Shown here piece by piece: positions 17,692 through 26,949 of a DNA stretch of 61,884 nt. Under the pieces are notes generated by a model, which made no database searches, was not told the origin of the DNA, and was given only the letters and a program-made list of their open reading frames with translations. The position numbers were made by a program, and so were the translations under genes. The stretch covers positions 1 through 61,884 of the forward strand of contig JAFZIJ010000117.1 of assembly GCA_017554445.1 (NCBI GenBank), written 5' to 3'. Numbering within the stretch: position 1 is the stretch's first letter; the number at the start of each line of letters is the position of its first letter. The DNA comes from Victivallales bacterium (GTDB lineage: Bacteria; Verrucomicrobiota; Lentisphaeria; Oligosphaerales; Oligosphaeraceae).

Positions 17692-19977
17692 TTACTTCCC
17701 TTCGGACTGCGCACGGATGGCCGCGCGGCGGATCTTGCCGTTCACGGTCTTCGGCAGTTCGTTCACGAATTCGATGACACGCGGATACTTGTACGGAGCG
17801 GTATGCGTTTTCACATACTCCTTGATTTCATCCTTAAGCGCTTCGGACGGCTCCTTGCCCTTCACAAGCACAATGGTCGCCTTGACGACTTTACCGCGCA
17901 CGGGATCCGGCACGCCAGTCACGGCGCATTCCAAGATGTACGGCAGTTCCATCAGCACGCTTTCGACTTCAAACGGGCCGACGCGATAGCCTGATGTCTT
18001 GATGATGTCGTCGGCACGGCCTTCATACCAGAAGTAGCCGTCTTCATCCTGCCAAGCCTGGTCGCCTGTGTGGTAGAAGCCATCGTGCCACGCCGCATTC
18101 GTGTCTTCAGGCGATTTCATGTAGCTGAGGAAAAGTCCGCATGGCGCCGCATTGCGTTCGGCCTTGATGCAGATTTCACCCGTTTCACCGGAAGCGACCG
18201 GTTTGCCGTCTGCGTCGAGCAAATGCACGTCGTACTGCGGATTGGCCTTGCCCATGGAGCCCGGACGTGGCTTCATGAAGGAGAACGTGCCGATGGTGAG
18301 CGTGGTTTCCGTCTGCCCGAAGCCTTCGAACGGCAACAGGCCGGAAACGCGTCTGAACGCTTCACTGACTTCCGCAGGCATCGCTTCGCCAGCCGTCGTC
18401 ACATGCTCCAACGTGGAGAAGTCGTATTTGGAAAGATCTTCTTTCACCATGAAACGGAAGATGGTGGGCGGCGCGCAAAGCGTCGTGATGCCATACTGTT
18501 TAAACATTGGAAGGATTTCGGCCGCATGGAAGCGTTCGAAATCATACGTGAACACACCCGCCTCGCAGAGCCACTGTCCGTAGATCTTGCCCCACAGCGC
18601 TTTACCCCAACCTGTATCGGCGATAGTAAAGTGCAATCCGTCTGGATTTACCTTGTGCCAATGGCGTGCGGTCATGATGTGGCCGAGCGGATAGGCGTAG
18701 TCGTGTTCGACCATCTTCGGGAAGCCGCTTGTTCCGGAACTGAAGAAAATCAACATCGTGTCATTGGTCTTCTGGTCGACCGGACGTGCGAATTCCGGAG
18801 CAAAACTCGGATAGAGGGCGTCGTAATCAAGCCATCCGTCCTTTTTGCCGTTCACGGAAATCTTAAGCTTGACACTGCTGTTTTCCGCGCCCGCGTCGAT
18901 TTCATTTGTGATATTTCCGTCAGCGGAAGCGACGACATATTTCACATCAGCACGCTGGAAACGATATTCGAAATCATGGGCAGTCATCTGGCATGACGCG
19001 GGAATCGCGACGGCACCGATAGCATGCAAAGCGTTCAGTATGAACCAGAACTGATAGTGGCGCTTCAAGACGAGCATGACGCGATCGCCTTTGCGGATGC
19101 CCAGCGAATAGAAGAGATTCGCCGTGCGCATTGCATTGTCGTAGATATCCTTAAAAGTAAAATCATGGAGTTCCTGTTCGGCGGAAAGCCAACGCATCGC
19201 GATTTTGTCGGGGCACTTTTCCGCGAGACGCTGCACCACATCGTATGCGAAGTTGAAGTTTTCAGGCACTTTGAATTTGACGCTCTTCAAGGTGCCGTCA
19301 TCGTTCCATTCTTCATCCATATATTCATGGTAAAGGAGCTGCTTGTCGTTCGTCTGCTGCTTGACGGGACGTTTCTGAGGCACGTATGCAAAGCGGTCTG
19401 GCAACTGTGCATCGTCGTTTTTGCTATGCATGACGATGGAAAGGAACTTGCAGGGCTGTCCGTTGATGGCCTGCATCGCGTGAGGGACGCGCCCGTCAAA
19501 ATAGATGCTGTCGCCTTGGTTCAGTACTTCTTCTTTATCACGAAGATAGACTTGAAGCGTGCCAGAAAGGATAAGGTCGAACTCCTGGCCGTTGTGTTCC
19601 GAATAATGCAACAACTCGTCTTCCTTGCTGCACGGCGCAGTCACGATGAATGGCTCGCCTGTACGTTCCTTCATGCGGATGGCCTGATGGAGATAGGAGA
19701 AGCCCGGACGACGCACGAAGGGGAAGCCCTTCCCATCGCGAGTCACCGTATAGACCGCGAGATTCGGGGCCTCACCGCTGATGACCGACGACACGTCCAG
19801 CCCGAAATGCTCCGCCAGATTATAATAGAAGGAGAAGGGGGCCTGCTTGCTGCCGTCTTCATAGCTTTGGTACTCTTCTGCGGACACACCGAGAAGTTCC
19901 GCCATCTGTGGCACGGTGAAATTCTTCTGGGTCCTCAGTTCCTTAACCCTCATCGCGAGTTGCTTGACGTTTTCCAT
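17692..19977 (-). CDS. HTH-cupin-acyl-CoA synthetase fusion (AMP-binding protein)
   Basis: The protein has 761 residues. Residues 1-68 form an XRE helix-turn-helix (VPQMAELLGVSAEEYQSYEDG). Residues 110-190 form a cupin (HYSEHNGQEFDLILSGTLQV, GDSIYFDGRVPHAM). Residues 225-755 are an acetyl-/medium-chain acyl-CoA synthetase-like enzyme with FFSSGTSGFPKMVEH, YHTGDQAW, EGRADDIIKTSGYRVGP and catalytic Lys748 in VNGKIRR. The enzyme part activates a carboxylate through an acyl-AMP; the N-terminal part looks like a small-molecule-responsive DNA-binding regulator. ATG at 19977 follows AAAGGAAC; an in-frame extension upstream lacks regulator-like sequence and was left out. Confidence 0.9.
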   Translation of the reverse strand: MENVKQLAMRVKELRTQKNFTVPQMAELLGVSAEEYQSYEDGSKQAPFSFYYNLAEHFGLDVSSVISGEAPNLAVYTVTRDGKGFPFVRRPGFSYLHQAIRMKERTGEPFIVTAPCSKEDELLHYSEHNGQEFDLILSGTLQVYLRDKEEVLNQGDSIYFDGRVPHAMQAINGQPCKFLSIVMHSKNDDAQLPDRFAYVPQKRPVKQQTNDKQLLYHEYMDEEWNDDGTLKSVKFKVPENFNFAYDVVQRLAEKCPDKIAMRWLSAEQELHDFTFKDIYDNAMRTANLFYSLGIRKGDRVMLVLKRHYQFWFILNALHAIGAVAIPASCQMTAHDFEYRFQRADVKYVVASADGNITNEIDAGAENSSVKLKISVNGKKDGWLDYDALYPSFAPEFARPVDQKTNDTMLIFFSSGTSGFPKMVEHDYAYPLGHIMTARHWHKVNPDGLHFTIADTGWGKALWGKIYGQWLCEAGVFTYDFERFHAAEILPMFKQYGITTLCAPPTIFRFMVKEDLSKYDFSTLEHVTTAGEAMPAEVSEAFRRVSGLLPFEGFGQTETTLTIGTFSFMKPRPGSMGKANPQYDVHLLDADGKPVASGETGEICIKAERNAAPCGLFLSYMKSPEDTNAAWHDGFYHTGDQAWQDEDGYFWYEGRADDIIKTSGYRVGPFEVESVLMELPYILECAVTGVPDPVRGKVVKATIVLVKGKEPSEALKDEIKEYVKTHTAPYKYPRVIEFVNELPKTVNGKIRRAAIRAQSEGK

Positions 19978-20051
19978 TGTTCCTTTTTTCCTTTGTACAA
20001 ATATTGACTCTCTATATTTTGATTTGCACAGAGGGCGCGGATAATCAATTC

Positions 20052-20081
20052 GGACACGGGCCATCCGAATCGCCCGTGTCC
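20052..20081. repeat. Hairpin, 10-bp stem GGACACGGGC, loop containing GATTC
   Basis: Arms at 20052-20061 and 20072-20081 enclose a 10-nt loop. It lies 27 bp past the stop of the small minus-strand ORF but is followed by only a mixed T/A run, so termination is uncertain. Its core (CGGGCGATTC on the minus strand) recurs in the hairpin at 22476-22500. Confidence 0.65.
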
Positions 20082-20107
20082 ATCCATGCAGGTGACAAAC
20101 GGGCGAC

Positions 20108-20203
20108 CTACCTAATAATAATGGCGATAATGGCAATGGCGAAGCAGCCCAGTTCCATCAAGGAGCTGGAAGCAAAAATTGAATTGTTCTGCTTACGTGC
20201 CAT
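20108..20203 (-). CDS. Possible 31-residue single-span membrane peptide
   Basis: An ATG-started ORF encodes a basic/polar N-terminus (MARKQNN) and a hydrophobic C-terminal half (CFAIAIIAIIIR), as expected for a small membrane protein. It sits between the 707-residue membrane protein and the acyl-CoA synthetase, both on the same strand. No clear Shine-Dalgarno is visible (only CGGA 11 nt upstream), so it may be chance. Confidence 0.3.
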   Translation of the reverse strand: MARKQNNSIFASSSLMELGCFAIAIIAIIIR

Positions 20204-20315
20204 TTTCGTGTTATCCGATTTTAAACTGCTTTTTAATTTACAGCGTCTTTTTCAATGTGCAAATACGTTTTGTTTTTTTTATTTTATGACAATCGTCTCC
20301 ATGTGTCTTCTTGCA

Positions 20316-22439
20316 TCATTTTTCCTGAAGCGCCTTCACGTCACGGACGGAAATGCCCAAATCCCCCTGCTCCTCTTCGCCGACTTTCACGTATGCACGG
20401 CCTTCATTATCCGTCTTGTCGATGGAAATCGCGTAAATCTGGTAGCCGGGCAGCACCTGCTCAACGATTTTCTCAGGAGCCTTGGGATCTGGCTTCACAT
20501 CAAAGAAATCGTCACGGCGGTATTTCAGTTCGTTTTCACTGAACGGATCCAGCGGAACCGCAGATAGATATTGCGGAACGAGCTCCGACAACGTCGACGG
20601 CTTTCCACCGTCATGCGCCAATTTGAAGCGTTCCACGGCGATTGCCACCCGCACCGCCCGCTGTTTGGCGATGGCGGATAAGAACTGATGACGGGCGCCT
20701 ATCACGATTTTTGAATACGTCACATACGCCGGCAACGATGGTGCCATTTCGCTGATGCGCTCCAATTCCGCAAAATCATTGTACGGCCGCAACTCCCTCG
20801 CCTGTTCATTCAAATGCTGCATAATCCATGCGCCTTCCCGCCGTAACATCCACAGCCGCACAGTCCCTAAGAGCCCCATTATGATTTCTCCCGCCGCGCT
20901 GCCCATCGTCACGACGCTTTTCTGCCCTTCCTGCACATGGGACATATACCATGCCATGGTGGCCCATGTACCTTGCCCAGCTCGCGCGTCCCATTTCGTC
21001 TCGTCCTCAGCCAGTTCCTTCTCCAAATCAGCCAGTTGGCCATCCGTCAGCAAACCGCTTGCCAAAATGGCCGGATAGCATCCCAGACGCATCAGTTCCA
21101 AATAGTTGCATGTTCCACAAGCCATGATGTACGGATCGTCCAAAGCAACATTTCGAAGCCATGTCAACCGTTTCAGGCAATCCAACGCCTGTTCTGGAAC
21201 ACCATCCTGCAAGGCTTTGTGGATACGTGCCTTGTAGATTCCCATCCACGTTATCAGTGTCTTGAAGACCTCTTCATTCTGATTATCCGTTTCCTGCCCG
21301 CCGATGATTTCCGCCTTGAACAAATCACCTGCCGTCGCCAAATCCATATCCGCGAAGTACTTTTCGTTTTCCGTCACCCAACCGAGAAATTCCGTTTGCG
21401 TCTTTTCATCGGGTTCGCCTTCGTCCAACGCCAAAAGCAATGCGGCATCAGGCATGACAGGCGCTTCCGATTGCTTTTGCGGAACATCCTTCTGTTCAAT
21501 CGTCGCAGCCACTGGCTGTTCTTTGTCTGTGTTTGCGTTGGCGGCATCCTTTTCTTCTGCCGTGGCCTGTTCCTTTGCAGCGGCAACGGCTTGCGCAAGC
21601 AAGCCATCTTTTGTTGCAACGGCCTTGCCGTCATGGTAATAGGCGGAACGCATTCCTGCGGCATTCATGGGATGCTCGTTCTTCAAAAGCGTTTCCTCTA
21701 CTTTGATTCTCTGTTCAAGAATGGCCGTATGGATCCACAACCCACCATGCAGGGCAATCCAGATGCCCAACAACACACCTGCGACAATCCATGTCTTTTT
21801 CGTGTAGTTTTCTTTTGAAAGTTCTTTAAGTGTCACGAGACCAGAAACATATGCCACTGCAAAGATGACAGGTGTCATCAAGGCGTGATCCCAACTGGGC
21901 GAAAATTCGCCAAGAAGAATTTGATCGAGCTCCATCAGCAAGCCATAGCCCGCCAGAAAGCCTGGAATGCTCATGATAAGCCCACGACGTATTTTCAATT
22001 TATAGGAAAGAACGCCTGTGAAACCAAAATAATAAAACGGACCAAGCAAGGCGATTGGCGCTACCATGAGCCAGACCATGATTTTCGAGACATTGAATTT
22101 CGCCGTGATGAAATCAACCCAGTAGGAATAAACGGTTGTCAGCCCCCACATCAATGCGCCTAGAATGACCGCGAAAAGCAATGTGTTGCCAATGGCCGCC
22201 GCAGGGCTTTGCAACATTGCCGTCAACTGCCCCGTCGTACGCGAGAACTGGATGACAAAATAGATGATGAGCACGCTGGCCGGCACCGTGAACAATGCCG
22301 TCAGAGCGAGCATCGTCTGCTGGACGGTCACGGGCTTGCGCGGCTCCGCCTCTGGTTCGGGCCTTTTCTCTTCAACAACCGGTCGCTTCGTATTTTCCGC
22401 AGATTCCGGTATCAAGGATTTCATTTTTTCGAACGACAT
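20316..22439 (-). CDS. Multi-span membrane protein with long soluble C-terminal part (PVC-type), function unknown
   Basis: The protein has 707 residues. A Pro/Glu-rich cytoplasmic start (1-40) is followed by six or so membrane segments in 45-260, including a Yip1-like run. Residues 275-345 are an Ala/Glu/Gln-rich linker. Residues 350-600 are helical and contain TPR-like stretches (ADMDLATAGDLF, ALDCLKRLTWLRNVALDD). The last 120 residues include RVAIAVERFKLAHDGGKPST and AVPLDPFSENELKYR, a module common at the ends of PVC proteins. Role unknown. GGAG lies about 10 nt before ATG. It is probably in one operon with the nucleoside hydrolase (76 bp upstream). Confidence 0.8.
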   Translation of the reverse strand: MSFEKMKSLIPESAENTKRPVVEEKRPEPEAEPRKPVTVQQTMLALTALFTVPASVLIIYFVIQFSRTTGQLTAMLQSPAAAIGNTLLFAVILGALMWGLTTVYSYWVDFITAKFNVSKIMVWLMVAPIALLGPFYYFGFTGVLSYKLKIRRGLIMSIPGFLAGYGLLMELDQILLGEFSPSWDHALMTPVIFAVAYVSGLVTLKELSKENYTKKTWIVAGVLLGIWIALHGGLWIHTAILEQRIKVEETLLKNEHPMNAAGMRSAYYHDGKAVATKDGLLAQAVAAAKEQATAEEKDAANANTDKEQPVAATIEQKDVPQKQSEAPVMPDAALLLALDEGEPDEKTQTEFLGWVTENEKYFADMDLATAGDLFKAEIIGGQETDNQNEEVFKTLITWMGIYKARIHKALQDGVPEQALDCLKRLTWLRNVALDDPYIMACGTCNYLELMRLGCYPAILASGLLTDGQLADLEKELAEDETKWDARAGQGTWATMAWYMSHVQEGQKSVVTMGSAAGEIIMGLLGTVRLWMLRREGAWIMQHLNEQARELRPYNDFAELERISEMAPSLPAYVTYSKIVIGARHQFLSAIAKQRAVRVAIAVERFKLAHDGGKPSTLSELVPQYLSAVPLDPFSENELKYRRDDFFDVKPDPKAPEKIVEQVLPGYQIYAISIDKTDNEGRAYVKVGEEEQGDLGISVRDVKALQEK

Positions 22440-22475
22440 TCAAGCAACTCCAACCCTCTCGCATAAACAGACCAA

Positions 22476-22500
22476 GGCGGACGGATGAATCGCCCGCCTA
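22476..22500. repeat. Hairpin AGGCGG...CCGCCT with GATTC loop
   Basis: Six-bp arms enclose a 13-nt loop in the spacer between the nucleoside hydrolase stop and the membrane protein start. On the minus strand it shares the GGGCGATTC core with the hairpin at 20052-20081. It looks like a small REP-type element. Confidence 0.5.
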
Positions 22501-22515
22501 TGAAATACAAGCCGT

Positions 22516-23445
22516 TTATTTTCCAAACGCTCCAATCTTGTTAAACAAGTCGCGGAAAATCACATCGCGCGAAAGATGCGTCGCCACGCGGAACAGATGG
22601 CGGTTCGCGTCATGGCTGTAGCGGAAATCGTCATGTAAAACGGGGCTCTGCGTCAACATTGTGTTGAACCAGCCCGCATTCACGATCCATGCCACTGTCG
22701 AAATGTCCCAAATCACTTTGGACCAGCAATATGGATCGTTCGTATAATGGTGGACGATATCCGTCAAATAATCACCAATGGCGCTCTTACCTTTAAGATA
22801 AGTATCCAAAAACGGCAACGAAACACGCAAATGCTCCGCCACGTTTGTGCAGGGCACCTGCATGAGCGGCACGCCGGAATCAAACAAAACCTGCGACGAT
22901 TTCACATCCTGGAACAGATTGAACTCCTTCGCCGTCGGCCATTCCAGCGGTTGTCCGCCAAGCCAGACGACGACGATTTTTTTCACGAGTTCGGGCTCCA
23001 TCAGCAGGGCGGAAGCTACGTTCGTCGGAGCGCCGATGGTCAGCACATACAGCGGTTCAGCATCATCTGGCCGCGCCATGGCGCGTTTGATTAGATCTTG
23101 CGCCGCAGGGCTTTCCACTGGTCCACCGGCATCCTTCATCCATTTGCGGGAGCCTTCGAAAACGAAGCCATCGGGAGCGCCGCCAAGACGGTCCAACACG
23201 CGATGGATTTCCTCAAAACTCTTCACCATGCCATCTTCAGGGCCTGTTGAGCGGCTGTTGTGGAACGGCGCCGCATAGACGGCCTCCAATTCCATAGACT
23301 CCTTCGCCAAAAACGCATACGTCAAAGCGAACTGGTCATCGACTTCATTGTATGTATCCGTGTCCAACACGCAGTGGGCAATGTGCTTCGCGGGATTCAG
23401 ACGCGCAATGCGCCAACTATCAGCCATTTGGGGAAATGTCGCCAT
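22516..23445 (-). CDS. Nucleoside hydrolase (inosine/uridine-preferring type)
   Basis: The protein has 309 residues and is cytoplasmic. The calcium-binding signature is present (Asp28, Asp30, Asp36, Asp37 in DTDTYNEVDD), and a later segment YVLTIGAPTNVASAL matches the family's conserved core. The enzyme splits N-ribosides into base and ribose; substrate preference is not decidable. AAAAGGAA precedes ATG by about 6 nt. Neighbours on the same strand are a phosphodiesterase-like gene (49 bp) and the membrane protein. Confidence 0.92.
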   Translation of the reverse strand: MATFPQMADSWRIARLNPAKHIAHCVLDTDTYNEVDDQFALTYAFLAKESMELEAVYAAPFHNSRSTGPEDGMVKSFEEIHRVLDRLGGAPDGFVFEGSRKWMKDAGGPVESPAAQDLIKRAMARPDDAEPLYVLTIGAPTNVASALLMEPELVKKIVVVWLGGQPLEWPTAKEFNLFQDVKSSQVLFDSGVPLMQVPCTNVAEHLRVSLPFLDTYLKGKSAIGDYLTDIVHHYTNDPYCWSKVIWDISTVAWIVNAGWFNTMLTQSPVLHDDFRYSHDANRHLFRVATHLSRDVIFRDLFNKIGAFGK

Positions 23446-23494
23446 GTTTTTTCCTTTTGCTTTTGAGAATGTTATGATTCACTATGCATTTTTG

Positions 23495-24643
23495 TCAACC
23501 TTTCATCCGTTCCGTCATCATCCTGAAATAATCTCTTACTTCATGGACATAATTCGGAATCTCAGCCGTCGAAACGACAGCCGCCAGCGAATTGTCATGC
23601 ATCGGCTCGTAGCCATGCATCCCATGCAACGGTTTACGGCACAAATCCGACGGCACGATCTGCACCCCCGGATCCACGATGAAAATTTCATCGCCATAGC
23701 GATGGTCGCTGAATTCTATGCCGTATTTCACGAGTTCATCGTCACTTAGCCAATGGCCTGGAAAAGCCGTCTCGTTCACGACGTTATGAATGGTGTCTTT
23801 TGCGCTTTTCTTTAAATAATGGACACGGAACAACGTGGAATCATAACAGGCGGCGTAGTCTTCATTGAACACAAGCCCTGTCGATTCGACAGCCGTTTTC
23901 AAGTCAACCATCTTCGTCAAATCCGTCATCCCATGGTCGCTGACCACCGTGAACGTAAAATCGTTGAAATTTGCTTTCGCAATCTCCATAAGTTTATGGA
24001 TTCTAGACTCATACCACTTCAGTTTATCACGGATTTCAGCGTCTTCCGGCGAATGGTCATGCCGCATCGCGTCCAATGCCGCCGTATAGATGAACATGAA
24101 CTCGACCGTTCCCTCCGTCAATGCCGTCTCCGCCGCCGCGAGATTTTCTTCTTCGCTGGCGCGCCAATCAGACATATGATACGGTATCTTCTTGTTTTCC
24201 AAGACATCACGCAGATTTGCGCATGGCGGCAACCCGCCTTTCGCGAAAATATCGTCCTTCTCCATATAGTCCATGAGGCCAATGCGATTGAACGGCACGC
24301 TATACAGGTTGAAATAGCCTGTGAAACCATAGAATTTACGCGCAAGCCGCGTCAGTACGTTGCGCACACGGCCGCGCTCCCAGAAGGAGGTCGGTCGCAG
24401 GAAACGCCCAAGCCGTCCAAGTCCTTTGAATGGAGAATGTTCAGGTGAATACGCGAACAGACTCAAATGACCGTGCTCAGATGGTTTGGCTCCCGTCAGA
24501 ATCGTCGGAATCGCCGTTGAAGAATAGCCGAACTGCATGCCGACGGAACGTCTGTATGGAAAATCCGACAGAAAGGCATAACGTTTCACGACATCCCATC
24601 CTAGGGCGTCAATGAACATGAAAATATCAACATGCATTCCCAT
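23495..24643 (-). CDS. Alkaline-phosphatase-superfamily phosphodiesterase/nucleotide pyrophosphatase-like
   Basis: The protein has 382 residues from this ATG. Motifs: IDALGWD (metal Asp near the N-terminus), GYSSTAIPTILTG (Ser/Thr nucleophile segment), an internal Asp/His pair (TAALDAMRHDH), VVSDHGMTD (metal Asp-His) and HGMHGY (His). These are the two-zinc ligands of the alkaline phosphatase superfamily type I phosphodiesterases. No signal peptide is evident. A TTG codon 21 bp upstream is also possible; neither start has a convincing Shine-Dalgarno. Confidence 0.88.
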   Translation of the reverse strand: MGMHVDIFMFIDALGWDVVKRYAFLSDFPYRRSVGMQFGYSSTAIPTILTGAKPSEHGHLSLFAYSPEHSPFKGLGRLGRFLRPTSFWERGRVRNVLTRLARKFYGFTGYFNLYSVPFNRIGLMDYMEKDDIFAKGGLPPCANLRDVLENKKIPYHMSDWRASEEENLAAAETALTEGTVEFMFIYTAALDAMRHDHSPEDAEIRDKLKWYESRIHKLMEIAKANFNDFTFTVVSDHGMTDLTKMVDLKTAVESTGLVFNEDYAACYDSTLFRVHYLKKSAKDTIHNVVNETAFPGHWLSDDELVKYGIEFSDHRYGDEIFIVDPGVQIVPSDLCRKPLHGMHGYEPMHDNSLAAVVSTAEIPNYVHEVRDYFRMMTERMKG

Positions 24644-24709
24644 GGCTTTCTGTTTTTCTGACAATAACTTACGTCTTCGGAAATCACCGTTGTGCGAGCG
24701 GCTGTTCCA

Positions 24710-25909
24710 TCATTCCGCGTCCTCTTCCATCGCTTCGTTGGCGGCTTCGAAACCGTTCTGTGCGAACAGCCCCTGCAACGATGGCAACGCATCCCATGGC
24801 TTCGGCTGTTTCACGACCACACGCCAACCATCGCCCAAACAACGCCGCGCCCATGCGGCGAAAGCCGTGATGCCATTCAAGTCCCAATGCGGAATCGTCT
24901 TGCCTGGGCGGTCCACATGCTTGCCGTTGTCGCAAACGGACGGCGTCATGCCGCTTTCAATCAGCAGGAAGCCTTCGGCGGATTTTGCCGCCAGCTGACG
25001 GATGATCCGTTTAGCCGCAAGCTTCGTATTGTTGCACTCCCAGCAGAGTGCCTCTTGAAGCGCACCGTCATGCGTGACATGCATGGAGTCAACGGCCGAA
25101 AGTTTTGAGAAATCAACGGAAACCGCAGGCTTTTCGCTCAAAGCCTTCACATCGATGCCCTTTCCTTTTGGAAGAATCTCCAATGACGTCACTTCCGGCA
25201 TGTCGGCAGCATCCGCATAAAGAGAAGGCGTACTCCACGCCAGTTGTGAGCAGAAACGGTAGTCACGCGATGGAGGCTGGACACCGTCTTCGCCGCCTTC
25301 CGTCACAACCAGTAGATAACGTTTGAAATCAACATGATCGTTGAAAACCGTCACATCGACTGTCGCACTACCCATTTCGACACCATTCCGCCACCGCCAA
25401 AGATCGAAGCCTGTGTCGATCTCCAGCTTGAAGCCGTCTTCCCGCTCAAATACCCACGATAGCGGAAGTTCTTCATAATGAATCGTTTGTCCTTCAGACA
25501 ATTTTGTTTTCTTAAAATCTGGAACGACCGTCACCGACTTCCATTTCCCATGAAGCGTCATCGAACCGCATTCGATACCTTCCTTCACAGCGGTGTCCTT
25601 TTTGATGGTAAAATCAGCCGTCACCCGCGCGATGTTTCCAGAGTAGCGACAGGATGTCCATATGCCGGATTCCGGACCGGACGGCAACACGCCCTCCCCT
25701 TCGAACACGGCGACACCGCTCTTGTGATAGACGTGCGACTTTTTGACATCCATGCCGTCATTACCCACGCCGTCAAACGAATTTTCAAAACCACTTATGA
25801 CCAGCCGCCCATCCACGGTCAGTTCCAACGGACCGCCGCAACTGTCAGTATGATGCAAAATATTCCATCCCCCCGTCGGATGGATGACGTTCATCTCATG
25901 TCTTCCCAT
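24710..25909 (-). CDS. Hypothetical beta-rich protein, unrecognised
   Basis: The protein has 399 residues and no signal peptide. The first 250 residues are strand-rich with many Trp/Thr (HPTGGWNILHHTDSCGGPLE, GIWTSCRYSGNIARVTADFT), resembling a carbohydrate-processing beta-sandwich. The last 120 are alpha/beta (KLAAKRIIRQLAAK, AFAAWARRCLGDGWRVVV). I do not recognise a family. AGGA lies 7 nt before ATG. It sits 13 bp after the flippase-like gene on the same strand, so the two are likely co-expressed. Confidence 0.75.
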   Translation of the reverse strand: MGRHEMNVIHPTGGWNILHHTDSCGGPLELTVDGRLVISGFENSFDGVGNDGMDVKKSHVYHKSGVAVFEGEGVLPSGPESGIWTSCRYSGNIARVTADFTIKKDTAVKEGIECGSMTLHGKWKSVTVVPDFKKTKLSEGQTIHYEELPLSWVFEREDGFKLEIDTGFDLWRWRNGVEMGSATVDVTVFNDHVDFKRYLLVVTEGGEDGVQPPSRDYRFCSQLAWSTPSLYADAADMPEVTSLEILPKGKGIDVKALSEKPAVSVDFSKLSAVDSMHVTHDGALQEALCWECNNTKLAAKRIIRQLAAKSAEGFLLIESGMTPSVCDNGKHVDRPGKTIPHWDLNGITAFAAWARRCLGDGWRVVVKQPKPWDALPSLQGLFAQNGFEAANEAMEEDAE

Positions 25910-25922
25910 TTTTCTTTCCTAT

Positions 25923-26933
25923 TCATTCCTTTCGTAAATCAACACGAAGCCAGCCAAGGCAAACCGCCCCGGCCAGAGCCCACAATACAACCAACATCGA
26001 ATTCACCACCGGTATCGCGCCAGTCTTGTCCGACGGCGCGACACCTAACGCTTCGAAAAATGCCGATGAAACCGAATCACGAAGACCAAGCCCTCCCGGC
26101 GTCGCGGGAACCAAAGTCACCGCATTGCCGATCTGCGTACTCAGGAAATACGCACTATAGCTCATGTTTCGCTCACCCAACGCCCTGCCGACACAAAACA
26201 GCCCGTTGCCTAGTGACGCGTGAATTAGCATTGACAACAACAAGGCACCCGCCAACGTCTTTTTTGCATTCTTATACAAGTCCGCGCCATCACACAACCG
26301 CTTCACAGTCGATGAGACAAACGACGGCAGATGATGGCCAAACCAATCGACCATCCTAGCCAGTAAATCCCACTTCATGAACCACTTGTGATATACAATC
26401 ACGCCAAGTCCAATCAATGACGCGATACCGCCGCCAAATACCACCAGAAGCGACAGCCCGATGACACGGCTGTTCATCGCCAGATCCCAATGCCCTGCTA
26501 AAAACAACAAGCCGCCCAGCGACGCCACGAGAAACAGTCCCGCAACGCCGACGACACGATCCATCACAATCGTCAGAAATACCTCTGTCCCAATTCCTTT
26601 TCGACTTTTCGCCACATATGCGAGCTTCAGTAGATCACCGCTGACAGCCCCTGGAATCAATTGCGAGAAAAAAGTCCCAACCCATGTCAACTGCAATAGC
26701 GTCCAATATGAAAGCCGTATGCCCTGTACTGCCAATAGCCTTCCCCAGCGATACGATGCTAAAACATGCGTCATACCAACGCTGAGGAATGCCAAAAACA
26801 GCATGGGGCGGTTTGCGTGCATGATTTCATGCAATGGATCCGCATCCGTCCGGCGGACAGTCCACACCAGCAGGAACACCGCCAGAGCGATGCCTAGGAT
26901 TTTCAATCCCCAACTGACAATCCGTTTATTCAT
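25923..26933 (-). CDS. Flippase-like/lysylphosphatidylglycerol-synthase TM-domain protein
   Basis: The protein has 336 residues with about eight predicted membrane spans. It matches the LPG_synthase_TM/AglD-like family: SYRWGRLLAVQG, QLIPGAVSGDLLKLAYVAK, TIVMDRVVGVAGLF, and PATPGGLGLRDSVSSAFFEALG near the end. Such proteins are predicted lipid-linked sugar or lipid transport partners; the MprF catalytic domain is absent. It is 16 bp downstream of the sialidase-like gene. Confidence 0.88.
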   Translation of the reverse strand: MNKRIVSWGLKILGIALAVFLLVWTVRRTDADPLHEIMHANRPMLFLAFLSVGMTHVLASYRWGRLLAVQGIRLSYWTLLQLTWVGTFFSQLIPGAVSGDLLKLAYVAKSRKGIGTEVFLTIVMDRVVGVAGLFLVASLGGLLFLAGHWDLAMNSRVIGLSLLVVFGGGIASLIGLGVIVYHKWFMKWDLLARMVDWFGHHLPSFVSSTVKRLCDGADLYKNAKKTLAGALLLSMLIHASLGNGLFCVGRALGERNMSYSAYFLSTQIGNAVTLVPATPGGLGLRDSVSSAFFEALGVAPSDKTGAIPVVNSMLVVLWALAGAVCLGWLRVDLRKE

Positions 26934-26949
26934 AGAAACTTCCGTAAGA

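Noticed and set aside
19978..20136. N-terminal extension of the acyl-CoA synthetase
   Set aside because: The HTH domain begins at 19977 with a good Shine-Dalgarno; the extension looks like untranslated spacer.
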